Assembly (NCBI RefSeq): GCF_023065955.2
Contig: NW_026623008.1
Location: 27,059,001-27,123,000 of the forward strand
Length of the DNA: 64,000 nt
Direction of reading: 5' to 3'
Source: Ursus arctos
Taxonomy: Eukaryota > Chordata > Mammalia > Carnivora > Ursidae
Shown here piece by piece: positions 12,345 to 24,056 of the stretch (the first letter of the stretch is position 1; every line of letters starts with the position of its first letter). Both the position numbers and the translations under genes were made by a program. Below the pieces are notes generated by a model, which saw only the letters and a list, made by a program, of their open reading frames with translations, had not been told where the DNA came from and did not search any database.

Positions 12345-12500
12345 GTAGGCCGGAAGTCTGGCTCTGCTCCTACTGGCTGTGAAACAGTCAACAGGTTACT
12401 TAGCCCCTCTGGGCCTGGGGATTCTCCTCTATAAAACAGAGACAGCCCCTCCTTCCTTAGATTCTGAGAAGTATTCAATATGCACTGTGGAGCACTTGGC
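12345..12500 (+). mobile_element. MIR fragment
   Basis: CTGGCTCTGCTCCTACTGGC and GTTACTTAGCCCCTCTGGGC match the MIR core. Confidence 0.7.
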
Positions 12501-14379
12501 AAAAGACCTGGAAGGTGGTGGTAATCTGCCTTTTCTGGCTGGTCTCCTTTCTGTTCCTTCAGGAGGGACCACGTTGGGAGAGCAGCCAGAAGAGAATGTA
12601 CCCTGGGAACTCCCACCAAAAGCAGTACCCCCAGGAGCTCCATGCCAACTGCAAAAAGGAGCAGGACTCTTGCTCTCTAGAGCTGGCAAGATGCCAGAAA
12701 CGGGGTTCCAAAAGATCCACAGAATTTCGGGCTAGCCAGTCCTAAGGTCTTCCGAGGAACCGAGCTTCTCTCTAGAAGTACCTGCTGTCGCCTTATCAAA
12801 CCTCAAACTAGCTCTGCCCCAAACTGAAAGACAAATGACAGGCACAGCAGCCCTGCTCTTGTCAATTCCCGCTACAACGTCCAGGCCCCTTTTTCTTCCT
12901 CCTGGATGCTTGGGTCACAGACTCTTTAAACATTAAACATCTTCTGCCTCTTTTGCCAAGTAGGTAGCAGTCTGTAAACATATTTAGAGGGGACAGCTTC
13001 GTTCTGAATAACAAGAGCCCTTCTCAGTTTTCTCTGGGGCCTTCCAACAACTAGAGTTTCTTTGAAATTGTCAGGCCTGTATGTGACTGTACTGTGTAAG
13101 CTCTGGGGAGCCTGAACTCACTCCCCAGGCAGACTGCCATTAATCCGAAGAGAATGACCACCACGGGGCTGCAGCCTCTTTAAGGGGAGGAGTCCTCAGG
13201 GCCCCCTCAGGAAGGGGCCCCTCAACCCAAAAGAATATCTTTGCTTGCTGCAGCAACGTCAGGCCGCTCCAGTGTATTAAAAGGGAGCTTAGAAATTCTT
13301 TAGAAAATAATAATAATAAATGGTCCTCCTTGAAGCAGCAACCTCTCTTCTAGAAACCTGCGGATTCCTGCAGATTCCTAAGGTGGGCAAAAATCGTATG
13401 CATGCCGACGGTCACTACAGCTCTGTTTGGAGAGCAAAAGACAGAGAATCACCTAAGTTCATCAGCACAGGGCTTGCTGAATAAATTACACAGACGCGTA
13501 ATGAAAAATGACCCAAACATCCACGTGCCAGGATGGAACCATCGCTAAGGCAATAAGTAAATCAAAGCAAGCACTTCCATCCCTTCCCCTCCCAGATCTT
13601 GATTACAGAGCCTGAGAGGATACGCAGTGCTACTGTGGGACCTGCCACCCCCCCCCCCCCCCGCCACCGCAAGGCTCCAGACTCATCTGAGCAGATGGAG
13701 GAGGAAGAAATGCTCTTGTTTCAGGCCACTTTCTCTTCCACCTTCCTAACCCCCACAAACCCAAGGACAAATCCTGTAAAAATCTCCCCAGTCCCAAAGG
13801 GCTTGTTTGAAACCCTGTCCCCCAGCACACCCTCTCCATAGCACAATCAGATTCTGGTCTAGCTCACTCCTGTAGAGCTCAGAGGGACAAGGGCATTGGG
13901 CCAGCTCCTTCTCACCTCTCTGGTGGCTCTGAGCCCTAGGTGGCCTCTGGCAGACACCTCTCCTTCTTGAGAAGAGGGACGGAGTCTGCTAACCCAGCCT
14001 AGGGAGTAAATCCGATCTCAAGTTCTCTTTCCAGATAAGATCTCCAGGGGGGACTGGGAAAGATACCTCTCCCCTGCTGTCCAGGACCCCATGAGCTGAA
14101 GTAGCGTGGAGAAGAGCTGCTCTGTAGCGCCATCCGAAGGTTGGAGAAATTATAGGAGTTTTGCACACAGTCAGTTGAGTTTCTGAAACACTGTACAAGG
14201 TCACCTTCCTGGGCAAATCTGGGCAGCGGAAAGGTAAAGGGAGGGAAGATGCCTTTCTCCCAGGTGCTGACACAGGCACCACCAGAGGGAAGCCTGGCCC
14301 GACACTGGACAGGGTGCCACAGACTTTGTAACTGGTCCTCTCCCGTGCGATGCGCTTGGGTCTTTGTGAATGGAGCTGG

Positions 14380-14800
14380 TGGATTTCACCAGCCATTGTC
14401 TTCCAAGCCACCCTATCTCTGCACTGTCATTCACTCTGTCACCCAAACCAGGAACCTTCCGGTCACCTGCCACCACTGCTCCTCCCTCATCCATCACTTC
14501 CAAACAGTCCCAGAGTCTGACTGGTTTCTCCCCAAACAGCTCTGATCTCCGGCCTTCCTCTCCATCCCAACTGCCTCTGCTCTGATCCAGGCCCGCACGA
14601 GCACTCGCTCTGATGATTGCAGCAGCCTCCCACGGGACTCCAGCCTCAGTCTCTCTCCCCATGCCACTCTCTCCCTGCAGCTAGAGGGCTCTTGGGAAGT
14701 TCCAGGTCTAACGGTGCTTCCTCCACTTAAACCAAAGCATCCCATCGCAAGAGAATAAGAAGTTCAATCATCTTAGGCTGGCGCCTACCTCTCCAACACA
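14380..14800 (+). mobile_element. L2 LINE fragment
   Basis: The order of short matches (CACCACTGCTCCTCCCTC, CAGCCTCCCACGGGACTCC, CTCTCTCCCCATGCCA) follows the 3' part of L2. Confidence 0.6.
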
Positions 14801-15569
14801 TGCCACAGCTAGGTCCCTTCACGCCCTGTGCCAGAGCCTCTGTGGTTTCTAAAGTCGCACCCACAACAGCACGCATCCCGGCCTGTGCCACGCTGCTCGC
14901 CGGCCGGGGTGCCTCGTGAACCCTCGGAAAACTCTCCCCCCTCTTTGGGAGCCAGATAAGCTCTAAGGGCTCTCCCAAGTTCTCCCCAATCTCCTCCTCC
15001 TCCACTACGCGCTACCCAGCCTGCTGTGAGAGACTTGCCAAACTGCAAGTATTGACTGCTCAGGGGCCCGCTTTGCCCCTGCCGCCCGCAGGTTCCTCCC
15101 GGCCAGGCGCTGCTCTCTGTCCTCCTCCTGCCGCACAGGGGCTCGTGGATGTGCGACTGGGGCTCTGGATTTTGAGCCACTACACACATCCGTGTATGCG
15201 ATGCTTCTTGAGGGTACTAATTCAGAGACCAGACCAGGGTCACTAAGAGGGACACACACAGAAGAAACGCTAAATTACCTTTTCTCTCGTGAATACTTTA
15301 AAATATGATTTTTTTTTTTTCCCTCAGCACTCCTATTTTTTTTTTTTTTAAAGGTTCTTTCAAAGAGCTGAGCTGAATCATCCACAGGGCACCCATACAG
15401 ACTGGGTAAGCTCCCCCCAGATTGCCTTTTCAGAAAGAACACAATACAACTCTGTGATCTTGTGTTCCCTCAGGACACTTCTGACAGCTCCATGGGACGC
15501 GGTTCCAGTGGAGACTAATTGCTTCAACTCTTTCTTGGAAGTTCTCTCCCACAGTCTGTAATAACACTT

Positions 15570-15785
15570 ACCAAGTATTTCTCACTCGGTGTGCGCTAAA
15601 TGTTCCATCCGCAACAGCTTACTTAATCCTCACAACTGCCCCCCTAGGGAGGGGCCTTGCTGTCCCCACTTTACAGATGACAAAGCTGGTCATGAAGAGA
15701 ATAAGTTACCTCTAGTGACCAGCAGGGCTGGGCTTGGAACTCAGACCTGTCTTACTGCAGAGCCAAACCGGCTTCATGACAACAA
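15570..15785 (-). mobile_element. MIR fragment
   Basis: CCCCACTTTACAGATGACAA and GCTGGGCTTGGAACTCAGAC match the reversed MIR. Confidence 0.75.
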
Positions 15786-16084
15786 GCTGCTGCCTTCCCA
15801 GGTCGAATGGAAGACACAGGGGAGTCAGAGCAGCACCCCTACGACAGGCCTTCTGAGAGGGAAGCCTTACCTCCCCAGCTGCTCAAGTGACTTGCGACCC
15901 CAGGAAGAGAGGGGCTCATGCACCAAGCAATTCTGTGCTGGGCGGAGAAGCTCAGAGCAAGGCAGGAAGCTTGACACCTGCCACCCTTTGCCTACAGCAC
16001 TTTCTCAGCAGAGATTCCCCACTCTGGCACCAACTCTCCCCGCTCAGAGGCCTGTAGTGGCCTCTTGAGAGGCATCCAGTCCTT

Positions 16085-16700
16085 TAGGTTCTCCCCTCCT
16101 CTGCCCTCCTTTGCTAGGACTGACTCCAGACAGATCATTCTAAAACACAGATCCAATCATGTCACTCCACAACCCTTTTCACTGCCCTTGGCATAAGCTC
16201 CTAACTTGTTAACGTGGCATTTCCTTGTCAACCTATACTGCCTTACCTTGCACCATGTTGACTTTCATACCACCATATGGAACAATCCGAGCTTTCTGGA
16301 ATAAACTATGCATGTACTCAGGGGTGCCTGGCTGGCTCAGTCAGTGGAGCGTGTGACTCTTGATCTTGGGGTCCTGAGTTCCAGCCCCATATTGGGTGTA
16401 GAGATTACTTAAATGAATAAATTAATTAAAACTTTCAATTTAAAAAACAAACTATGCATGTACTTATCTCTAAGTAGAATACCTTACCCTCTCATTCTCA
16501 CTGGCTAAGCCTCCCCATCCTTCTAGACACAGCTCCACTGTCATCACTTCGGCCAAGCCTTCCCAGGACCGGCTCCCCCAACCCAGTCTGGGCTCCTACA
16601 GCCCTCTGTGTCTGCTGCTACTAGCTTTTTTACACCTTATTTCAACTACTTGTTTACAGGTCATTCTCCCTTAACCAGACCACCACCTTCTTGAAATAAG
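16085..16700 (+). mobile_element. L2 LINE fragment split by a SINE
   Basis: AGATCATTCTAAAACACAGA, then ATCATGTCACTCCACAACCC before the SINE, and GGCCAAGCCTTCCCAGGACC and CTTGTTTACAGGTCATTC after it, in L2 order. Confidence 0.7.
16321..16448 (+). mobile_element. SINEC, short older type
   Basis: A head GGGGTGCCTGGCTGGCTCAG and a body ending TGGGTGTAGAGATTACTTAA. It is flanked by AAACTATGCATGTACT on both sides and splits an L2 fragment. Confidence 0.93.
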
Positions 16701-16761
16701 AATAATAGCTACATGTTATCATGTGACAGACATGGTTCTGTGTGTTTTACACGTGTTAACA

Positions 16762-17094
16762 TTTTTTTTTAAGATTTTATTTTTAAGGGATCTCTACACC
16801 CAGTGTGGGGCTCGAACTCACAACCCTGAGATCAAGAGTCACAAGCTCAGGGCGCCTGGGTGGCTTAGCTGATTAAGCATCTACCTTCGGCTGAGGTCAT
16901 GATCTCAGCGTTCTGGGATCAAGCCCCTGCATGGGGCTCCTGGCTCAGCGGGGAGCCTGCTTCTTCCTCTCCCTCTGTCCCTCCCACCACCTGTGCGCGC
17001 AAGCAGGTGCTCTCTCTCTCTCTAATAAATAAATACAATCTTAAAAAAAAAAAAAAGTCGCAAGCTCCACCGACTAAGCCAGCCACGTGCCCCT
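16762..17094 (-). mobile_element. SINEC, reverse, split by a nested SINE
   Basis: T-run and AAGATTTTATTTTTAAGG at the left, AAGCCAGCCACGTGCCCCT at the right. The plus-strand SINE at 16850-17056 interrupts it, with AGTC(A/G)CAAGCTC on each side. Confidence 0.9.
16850..17056 (+). mobile_element. SINEC nested in an opposite-strand SINE
   Basis: A full-length head-to-tail copy with an AATAAATAAATACAATCTT tail and poly(A). It lies inside the SINE at 16762-17094, so it is the younger insertion. Confidence 0.93.
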
Positions 17095-17099
17095 ACATG

Positions 17100-17280
17100 T
17101 ATTAACTCTTAATCTTCACAACTCTATGTTATCACCCCTGTTTTACAGATGAGGACACTGAGGCACAGAGAGGTTAATACCACTCGGCTACTGTCACACA
17201 GCTAGAAAGCTGCAGAGCCAGAATTTGAACTCAGGGAGTCTGGCTCCACAGCCCACTCTTCACCACTATACCAGAGGTTC
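17100..17280 (-). mobile_element. MIR fragment
   Basis: CTGTTTTACAGATGAGGACA, TGTCACACAGCTAGAAAGC and AGAATTTGAACTCAGGGAG match the reversed MIR. Confidence 0.8.
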
Positions 17281-18318
17281 CTTGCCTCTCCAGGCAACGA
17301 CACTGTTGTTGTCATGTGGGGAATGAATGAATAAATGAAGGCCTCCACAAATCACTGGCACAGCAGGGTCGTCAGGGAGTCCCGGAGCAACTCACAAGCA
17401 CTGTTTACAAACAAGGATTCTTTGGCCATACAGTTACATATTCTGCTCTGCCTTATCTCATGCAAAACTAAGCCAAGAGGGAAATGTGCCCAGCCCAGAG
17501 TGACTACCTTCTTCTCCACTGCTCTCAAAACTAAGCAAAGCCAACCGGTTTCTCCCGTGACTTAAAACAGAGCAAAGTCTATCCTGCCACCAAAGGCAGC
17601 TGTCAACCTTCCTTCCGCCAACAAACGGGCATCAAACCTAGGGAGTGGGGGTTGGCAGAGAACGCAGCGTCGGAAATCTCAAAGCCCTTACCTACTGCCC
17701 GGAAGGTGTGGCCGAGTGGCGTGGGAATGGGCAGGCCTGACCGGGCACGGCAGGTGAAACTGACCACAGGAGCGTGCTATCTCCTAGGAAAAGACCGGCC
17801 AAACGTAGCACTGGCAACCAGGTAGCTCTGACCCGCACCTGAACATCTCCCGCGATGCCCAAATTTCCCCAGCTGCGACGGGTGAGAACTCCTGGAGGAA
17901 GCCCAGGCTGGCCCGCCCTGGGGACTCGTTCTAACTTTCAAGTCCCTCTCGGGATCGGGAAGGAAGCATGGAGAGGCAGAGGGTGACTCCTGGGGGAAAA
18001 CCTGGCTGAGTTCAAACGCCGGTGCCCTCACTCACTGGCCGATTGACTCCGGGCAAGGCTGGCAATGCCCACCTCCCGGAACCGCGGCCGGACGGAGGAT
18101 CCCCGCGGCCGCCTAGCACCCCGCGCACAGCAGCCCCCGCCCCCACCGCCCGGGAAGGGCAGACCCCAGCAAAGGAGGGGGCGTTCGCTGTTGCCATTTC
18201 TGTAGCACCCGGACGGCCCCGGGTTTGTCAACCCGGTCCCACCGCCACGGCCGTTGAGGCCCGCCCCGCCAACCCGCACCCCCCGCCTGGCTCCCCGCTC
18301 CGGGACCCTCGCCCTCAC

Positions 18319-18500
18319 CTTCCCCCGGTGCTCAGCGCTGCTCGCCCATAGTCCGTAGCCCGGAGCCGGGACTGCTCGGCGCTCCGTCCCGGGGGGCCGG
18401 GGCCGGGCCGGGGGCGTGGGAGCCGCTCACCGCCGCCTCCCAGCGCAGCCACCGGAGCCGCCGCCGCCGCCGCCGCCTCCCTCCATGGCTGCGGCGCCGC
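18319..18500 (-). other. STK40: Presumed STK40 non-coding exon 1
   Basis: A GC-rich block with a strong minus-strand donor GGGGGAAG|GTGAGGGC at 18319/18318. In human, STK40 is the minus-strand gene next to LSM10 and its first exon is non-coding, so position and strand fit. STK40 encodes a serine/threonine kinase-like regulator. No part of its protein is visible in this window, so the name comes from gene order only. The exon contains (GGC)7 on the minus strand and a short upstream ORF. Confidence 0.55.
18427..18486 (-). CDS. Candidate upstream ORF with glycine run (19 aa)
   Basis: In the presumed STK40 leader an ATG in a near-ideal context (GCCGCAGCCATGG) opens a 20-codon frame. It encodes Met-Glu, then eight glycines (one GGA and seven GGC codons), Ser-Gly-Gly-Cys-Ala-Gly and three arginines, and closes with TGA at 18429-18427. 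It is only an upstream ORF if transcription starts above 18486, which the sequence alone cannot show. Confidence 0.35.
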   Translation of the reverse strand: MEGGGGGGGGSGGCAGRRR

Positions 18501-18730
18501 CACCTGACAACGGAAGTGACGCACCGCCCCCTCCTCTCGGGCCAGAGCCGCAGCCCCACCCCTCTCCCCGGACCCCGCCCCTCCCCTGTGTCTGCAGCCC
18601 CGCGGCCTCGGGATTGGGGCGCCATCTTGAGGATGGGCGGAAGCCTTCAGGCAGGAGGCCGGAATCCGATTGAGGATTGGCTCAGGGTGGGGTCTGGGCC
18701 GAAACCTGTGAAACGATTGGAGGCTGAGAC
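18501..18730 (-). promoter_or_regulatory. STK40: Presumed STK40 CpG-island promoter
   Basis: Upstream of the exon on the minus strand I see an ETS/CRE-like composite CGGAAGTGACGCA near 18511, a YY1-type GCCATCTTG at 18621-18629, and three CCAAT boxes on the minus strand (ATTGG on plus at 18613-18617, 18676-18680 and 18716-18720). Several GC boxes lie between them and there is no TATA box. The spacing of the CCAAT boxes supports minus-strand transcription starting near 18500. Confidence 0.6.
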
Positions 18731-19654
18731 CCTAAAGGGGCGGTACTTACCGCTTATCTACGTCTGCGGTGAGGCTGGGACGCTCACACCGCCCCCGCCC
18801 CGACTCCGCAGGACCTCGCGTGCCCTACGCTCGCCCTGCCGGATTGGGAGAAGTCTCCCGCAGTTGGAAGATCGGCCAGTTGCCTTGTATTTGTCAGAAA
18901 AATGGCTCTTCCTTGATCCCCATTTCTCGGTTTCTGGAGCTCTGTGCAGAAAGCGCTGCAGTTGGGCTCAATAAAGTGACAGGAATTCCTGTCTCAGCCC
19001 TCACAATTTATTTCACTCTGGGCCCCTCGCCTTTGTAGAAACCCTGCTTCAACCTGAAGATCCCTGGAGCCTTGACCAGGGAGGTTTACAGTGAAGAGGT
19101 CCTACTAACGATTCCAGCCATCTAACCTCTCAGTCCCTCCTGCTGCAGTTTCGGTCCCTTTCTCCTCCTCCTCCTCCAGCAACCACGCCCTCCATGAATC
19201 AGCTTCTTGCACCAGCAGATGAGCCCTTTAAAGGGATTGCATCAGGCGGGTGACTCACTGGGGCCCTCTGAGAACCTGGCTTCCCTCCTCTGGCATCCAG
19301 AAGCGGCTAGAAGGGCTCAGTGGCAGCCGCACCAATGACCGTGGCCCCACTCCTTTGTCTCAGAGGTGTGAGCCAGTGTGCTGGCCGCATGTGACTAACT
19401 CCCGGGTGTCTTTCCAGCTGTCTCCTGCGTCACTCTGTATCCACGTGCGGGCACACGTCTCCAAGCCTGTGTGCACTGCTGGGTTTTCCGAGGGGCGTGT
19501 GGCCAGGCGCTTCCGTGTATGTGCGTTTGTTGTCTTCATACAGGCAGTGCCAGGACCTGAGAGTCGGTGTGAGTGAGTCTGGCCGCCTCCTCCTGTGTCC
19601 ATCTCTTTGTCTCTCTCAATGCCTGGTGTGAGCTCACTGAGCTGACAGGGCTAA

Positions 19655-19850
19655 GTGACAACAGGAATCAAAACAGCTCCTGCTGTTGTGTCACATGCTG
19701 TGTTAAGCAATGAGAGACAACAGTGTTGGGAGTCTGTTTACAGAAGCAGCAGCTAGAGCTCTGAGAGGGGAAGTAACCTCTCCCAAGACACACAGCTAAT
19801 AATGGCAGGGTTGTGATTTGAACCAAGTCTGGCAGATTCCAGAAAGGTTA
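19655..19850 (-). mobile_element. MIR fragment
   Basis: GGGGAAGTAACCTCTCCCAA and ACACAGCTAATAATGGCAGG match the reversed MIR. A forward MIR remnant follows at about 19850-19990. Confidence 0.75.
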
Positions 19851-20370
19851 GATTTGAGTCCTTGCTGCGTCTCTCACAAGCTGAGTGACTCCGTGTGAGT
19901 TCCCTGACCTTACCGTTCTGTCAGAATAGGGATCGCATTTCATGGGCTCACGGAGAGGATTCGGTGAAGATGGAAACAGCTTCTCGCAGGACCTGGCCAG
20001 TGAGAGCGCTCACGCTCACTTCGGTAAAGTTGGGGCCTGAAAGTCAGGCACAAAGGAGCCAGGCCATGGCCCTGCAGCTTCTGTCTCTGACAAAGGGAAA
20101 AGCCTAGGGATTCCGGAAGCCCTGACTCTGCCAGGAATGAGTTTTGGGTTTTCCAGAGCTCTAATTATCAGCTAGATGAATCACTTGGAGCTGACACCAC
20201 CATCCCCAACCCCCAGAGACTTTCAGTTGCTTCACAATATAGCATTTTAACAAAGAAGAGGAGGAGGAAGAAAAAAGAGGGGAGAAGAGGTAATGAATAG
20301 AAACGAAAGGTGCCAGCCAGAGGAAATGCAAAACTGTTGTCAGGACACCAACATGAGGAGACTGTCATAC

Positions 20371-20380
20371 CGCGCGTGCG

Positions 20381-20421
<41 letters not shown>
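20371..20421 (+). repeat. Alternating (CG)n(CA)n tract
   Basis: About 51 bp of uninterrupted purine-pyrimidine alternation: CG/TG-rich for 18 bp, then CA repeats. Confidence 0.95.
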
Positions 20422-20423
<2 letters not shown>

Positions 20424-20784
20424 TGACACACGCTCCTGCTGGCTCTCCAACTCTGGGCACGCTGGCAGATGGTACTGCCATAACAAAGCGACGCCTGTCA
20501 CAACAGCAGAGATGCTTGCCTGACGAGGCATAGGCAGGTCTGCCTGTCACAGAAGGAGAGGAAGAAACCTTCAACCCTGAGGAACTTCTTCAGGCTGCTG
20601 TGACCCAGCACACCCTACTTCCTGCTGGCTTCAGGCTTCTCCTTGTGGCCAAGCCCCAAGGCCTGGGTACGCAAAGTTTCGAGGGCCAGCCCCACGCTTG
20701 GTGGGGGCCACCATGGAGGTGAGCAGAGGCACTGCTTCTCTTTGCCGTTGGTGTGCTGTCAGGAGTGCTGGGAAGCAGAACGGT

Positions 20785-20960
20785 GTGGTAGTTAAGATCA
20801 TGGAGTTGGAGTCATACAGACTTGAGTTCAAATCCCCACTGTGTTGTTCCCTGGCTCCTCGATCCTGAGATCTTGAGCACGGAACCTCTCTGGGCCTGTC
20901 GACCCACTTGGAACATGAGGCTTGTTGTTGTGATGAAAGGAGATGATTCTTCCATTCCGT
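20785..20960 (+). mobile_element. MIR fragment
   Basis: GTGTGGTAGTTAAGATCATG and CAGACTTGAGTTCAAATCCC match the MIR head. Confidence 0.8.
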
Positions 20961-22639
20961 GAAGATTTACGGTGTGCCTGCTACGTGCAGAGCCCTGAGT
21001 TAGACGGTGGGGGCCCAGGGGGACCAAACAGACCATGGCTCTGCCCTCCTGCCGCCCCTGGCACAGGCCCTTGCCCACGGTCAGAGTCAGCAAGTGGTAG
21101 CTATTTATGATGACTGTCTTGGCATTCAGCCATTAACTTCACCATGGGACTTGGGGAGAGCCCTTCCCCTTCACGCTGAAGAAGCTGGGCCTCCGTTTCC
21201 TTAACTGTAAAATGATGGCGTTGGATTGGATCAGTGGTTCCCAATCTTCTTGCCATCAAAGCTTCTCTTAGTATTTTCCCTCCACACGAACCTCTTATTT
21301 GGTTAAGATTTTGTCTCCCATACAACCTACATCAAGTCATTTCTTCCCTTTTATTGATCGTAAGCCTCTTACAGACGTTAGGGCTTGTGATCAGGGGGAG
21401 CCAGTCAGCGTGACCACGGCTCTGTTCGTGTAATTCCAGCCCGAAGCAGTGAGCACACCAGCTTGGTCACCCCTCACATACTATGTGCTGTTTCTCTGGG
21501 TCCTTTGTGGAATATCGACAGGAGCTCAAGGGACCCCTGTTGCCCTCGGGAAGGGGCTGTTCAACTGGGGATACCAGACTGGAGCTCAGGGAGCTGGATG
21601 GCCCAGCCTGGCAGTCCCCTCCTCCGAATGACAGACACCCCCTGCACTCTTCTCTCCAGGAGGGCAGGGCAAGATGGGGACCCACCAGGCCACCTGAGCA
21701 ATCAGAATTTCCAGGGGCTCAGTCATCAACTGGGCCCCCCCATGTTGGTGTGTGCACATGCTTGAACAAAGGCCACGGCAATGAGCAGCAAAACACCAAA
21801 TCCGATGGGGCGATACCATTTGGAAATATGTTTTTCATCTTTTCCTTGGTGTCCCTCCCTTCCCTTATGCAGATAGTTAGGTTACTCTTCCTTCGTGACT
21901 TCGGGAAACAAACGATACAACAGCATGCAGAGCTCATTTTTAGCTTCTGAATTCCAAAAGCCTAGCCTTCAGGGAGGAATGGAAAGAATTTCTGTGCACG
22001 TACAAATTTAGAAAACTGTGTAGCAAGGGGCATCTGGGAGACTGAGACTTGGGGGGGAGGGGGGTGGACCCTGAGACTAGACAAGGTTCTCCTCAGCCTG
22101 GGAGCTGGGGGGTGTCAGCTGGGTCTCAGGGCCTGGGGAGCACCAAGAGCTATGCTCTTTTCCTGGGGGAGTGCCAGGAAGGAACAAAACCCTCCAAAGA
22201 AACAGCTGTGTGCTGCATTTGGGCAAATAGGGCCGAACTAAGCCAAGAGCCTAAGAATTTCCTGGGCCTAATAAGGCCCGGGAAAAGTAGAATAAAAATC
22301 TGAATGCCGAGAGAGGTATGGGTTACTCCTGAGGGGGTCTGTGGGTCAGGAAGGAGCAACCTGGTGGCAGCCTGAGTGGACTGACCACAAAAGGCCAGAA
22401 GAAAACGAGGACAGCTCAGCGATGCTGATGTGATTGGGTGAGCACCAGACCAGACCATCTTTCCCACGCTGGCCACCTTGAAGGGAAATTCTAGAATTCA
22501 ACCAGTTCCCAGGAAAGGGAGAACTCTGAATCAGTGGCATTGAGTTTCTGCCACTCTGGCTGAATGGGGTGAAGTAGGAACTCAGCTGAGTAAGGAAAAA
22601 TTCAAGTTATATTTCTCACGCCCTGGAAACTGGAACCAG

Positions 22640-23240
22640 CTACACTCCTCATGCACGAGGCCGGGTATCATTTGCCCCAGTCCTGTCCCCTTCTTAAGCC
22701 TCACCCGACTCTCTCCCCTCTGATGGTCACAGTGGTCCTGTTACTGCCCCCCGCCCCCAGGGTTCCCACCCCAGGACCTTTGCACTGGCAGTTTCTTCTG
22801 CCTTCCCTTGGCTTTTTTTTTTTTTTTTTTAAGATCTTATTTATTTATTTATTTGACAGAGAGCAAGACCACAAGCAAGGGGAACAGCTGGCAGAGGGAG
22901 AGGGAGAAGCAAGGAGACCGATGCAGGGCTTGATCCCAGGACCCTGGGATCATGACCTGAGCCGAATGCAGACACTTAACCGACTGAGCCACCCAGGCTC
23001 TTTAAATGGCAGACTTCTCGGTTTATATTTCACTTCTTCAGACCACACTTTCCAAGATAAAACCACCTTTGCATTCTCTCTCAGTTACCCTGTTTATTTC
23101 CTTCATGACATCGGTTAAGAATTTTTACTTTTTAAATTGTCAGTCTCCCCCTCTACAATGTCAGCTTCCTGAGGGCAGGACCCTTGTCCATCCTGATGTT
23201 CCTTCAGTAGCTGGCATCATGACCAGAGATAGCTTAGTGG
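22640..23240 (+). mobile_element. L2 LINE fragment split by a SINE
   Basis: CAGGACCTTTGCACTGGCAG before the SINE; TCCTGAGGGCAGGACCCTTG after it. Confidence 0.65.
22813..22998 (-). mobile_element. SINEC, reverse orientation
   Basis: T-run, AAGATCTTATTTATTT, and the reversed head ACCGACTGAGCCACCCAGG. It splits an L2 fragment. Confidence 0.94.
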
Positions 23241-24056
23241 AACGAATCGTGGGCAACAATTGGGGAAATCTGGCTCGCCACAGGCTGGTGGGCACTAAGC
23301 TCCCCCCTCCATTCTTGGGCCCTTGACAGCCTTTCCCAGCAATCCCGGACCAGATGCCAAAAGCCCCATATCCCTGGGGCTTGAAGATCTAGCTGTGCTC
23401 TACCCCAGGGGTTTCAGCATGAGTGTGTCTCCACAGGCCCGTCTCCTCTCCTTCTGCTTTATCCTTCCAGCACCTCATGTAGGGATGACAGTGCGCCTGC
23501 AGGGGCCTGGTGCACGATGCTTATGGAAGGACATGGTGCTTCGGTCTCAGCAGTCTGCACTAGTCTCACAGCTTCGCTCCCCAGCCTGGGGGCTCTCCCT
23601 TGCTCTGCTGAGGCTGCAGAAGCTGCTGGTACATCATTTAAAAGAGCTGGACCTCTCCTTCATCTCCAGGCCAAACTCCCAGCATAAGCCCTCTTCACAT
23701 TTGGAAACATTCGCAGACGTGCAGGAAATGTCTACAAAAGAGGCCGCTGTGGGACTCCCCGCCAGTTTGTCACTCCAGACGGGGTGGCCTTCCCGGCTTA
23801 CTGCAAGCTCACCGACATCTGCACAGCAAGGGCCTCCCTTCTGTGCCTGCCTTCCGGTTTCTTGGAGCAGCAGTCACCTTGTGGTGTCACTCCCTTAGCT
23901 GGGGCTGTCAGAGGGGCCTGGAAACTCAGAGTTGTCTTCTCCCTGCTAGAAGCCACTGTTCTCTCCTGAAGGCACAGGTCAAGTCTCAGGGACTTCTGGG
24001 ACCTCTAGGCAATGAAACAGTTTTCAAAAAAATCACGGTGGGTGGCTGTGCGGGTG

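Larger units (their letters stand above)
1..18318 (-). other. STK40: Presumed STK40 intron 1 (partial), no coding exon seen
   Basis: Between the donor at 18318 and the left edge I found no exon encoding STK40 or any other recognisable protein on either strand. Unlisted stretches are non-coding and consist of unique sequence mixed with old MIR and L2 fragments. Reading frames here lack conserved protein content and sit in repeats or GC-rich sequence. Confidence 0.5.

Noticed and set aside
1..18318. Search for the STK40 coding exons
   Set aside because: I looked for the minus-strand N-terminal coding sequence and kinase-like segments and saw none. A short exon could still have been missed by eye.
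23323..23898. 191-codon plus-strand reading frame in the STK40-LSM10 gap
   Set aside because: No recognisable domain, and no splice or promoter support. The composition is that of ordinary GC-rich intergenic DNA.
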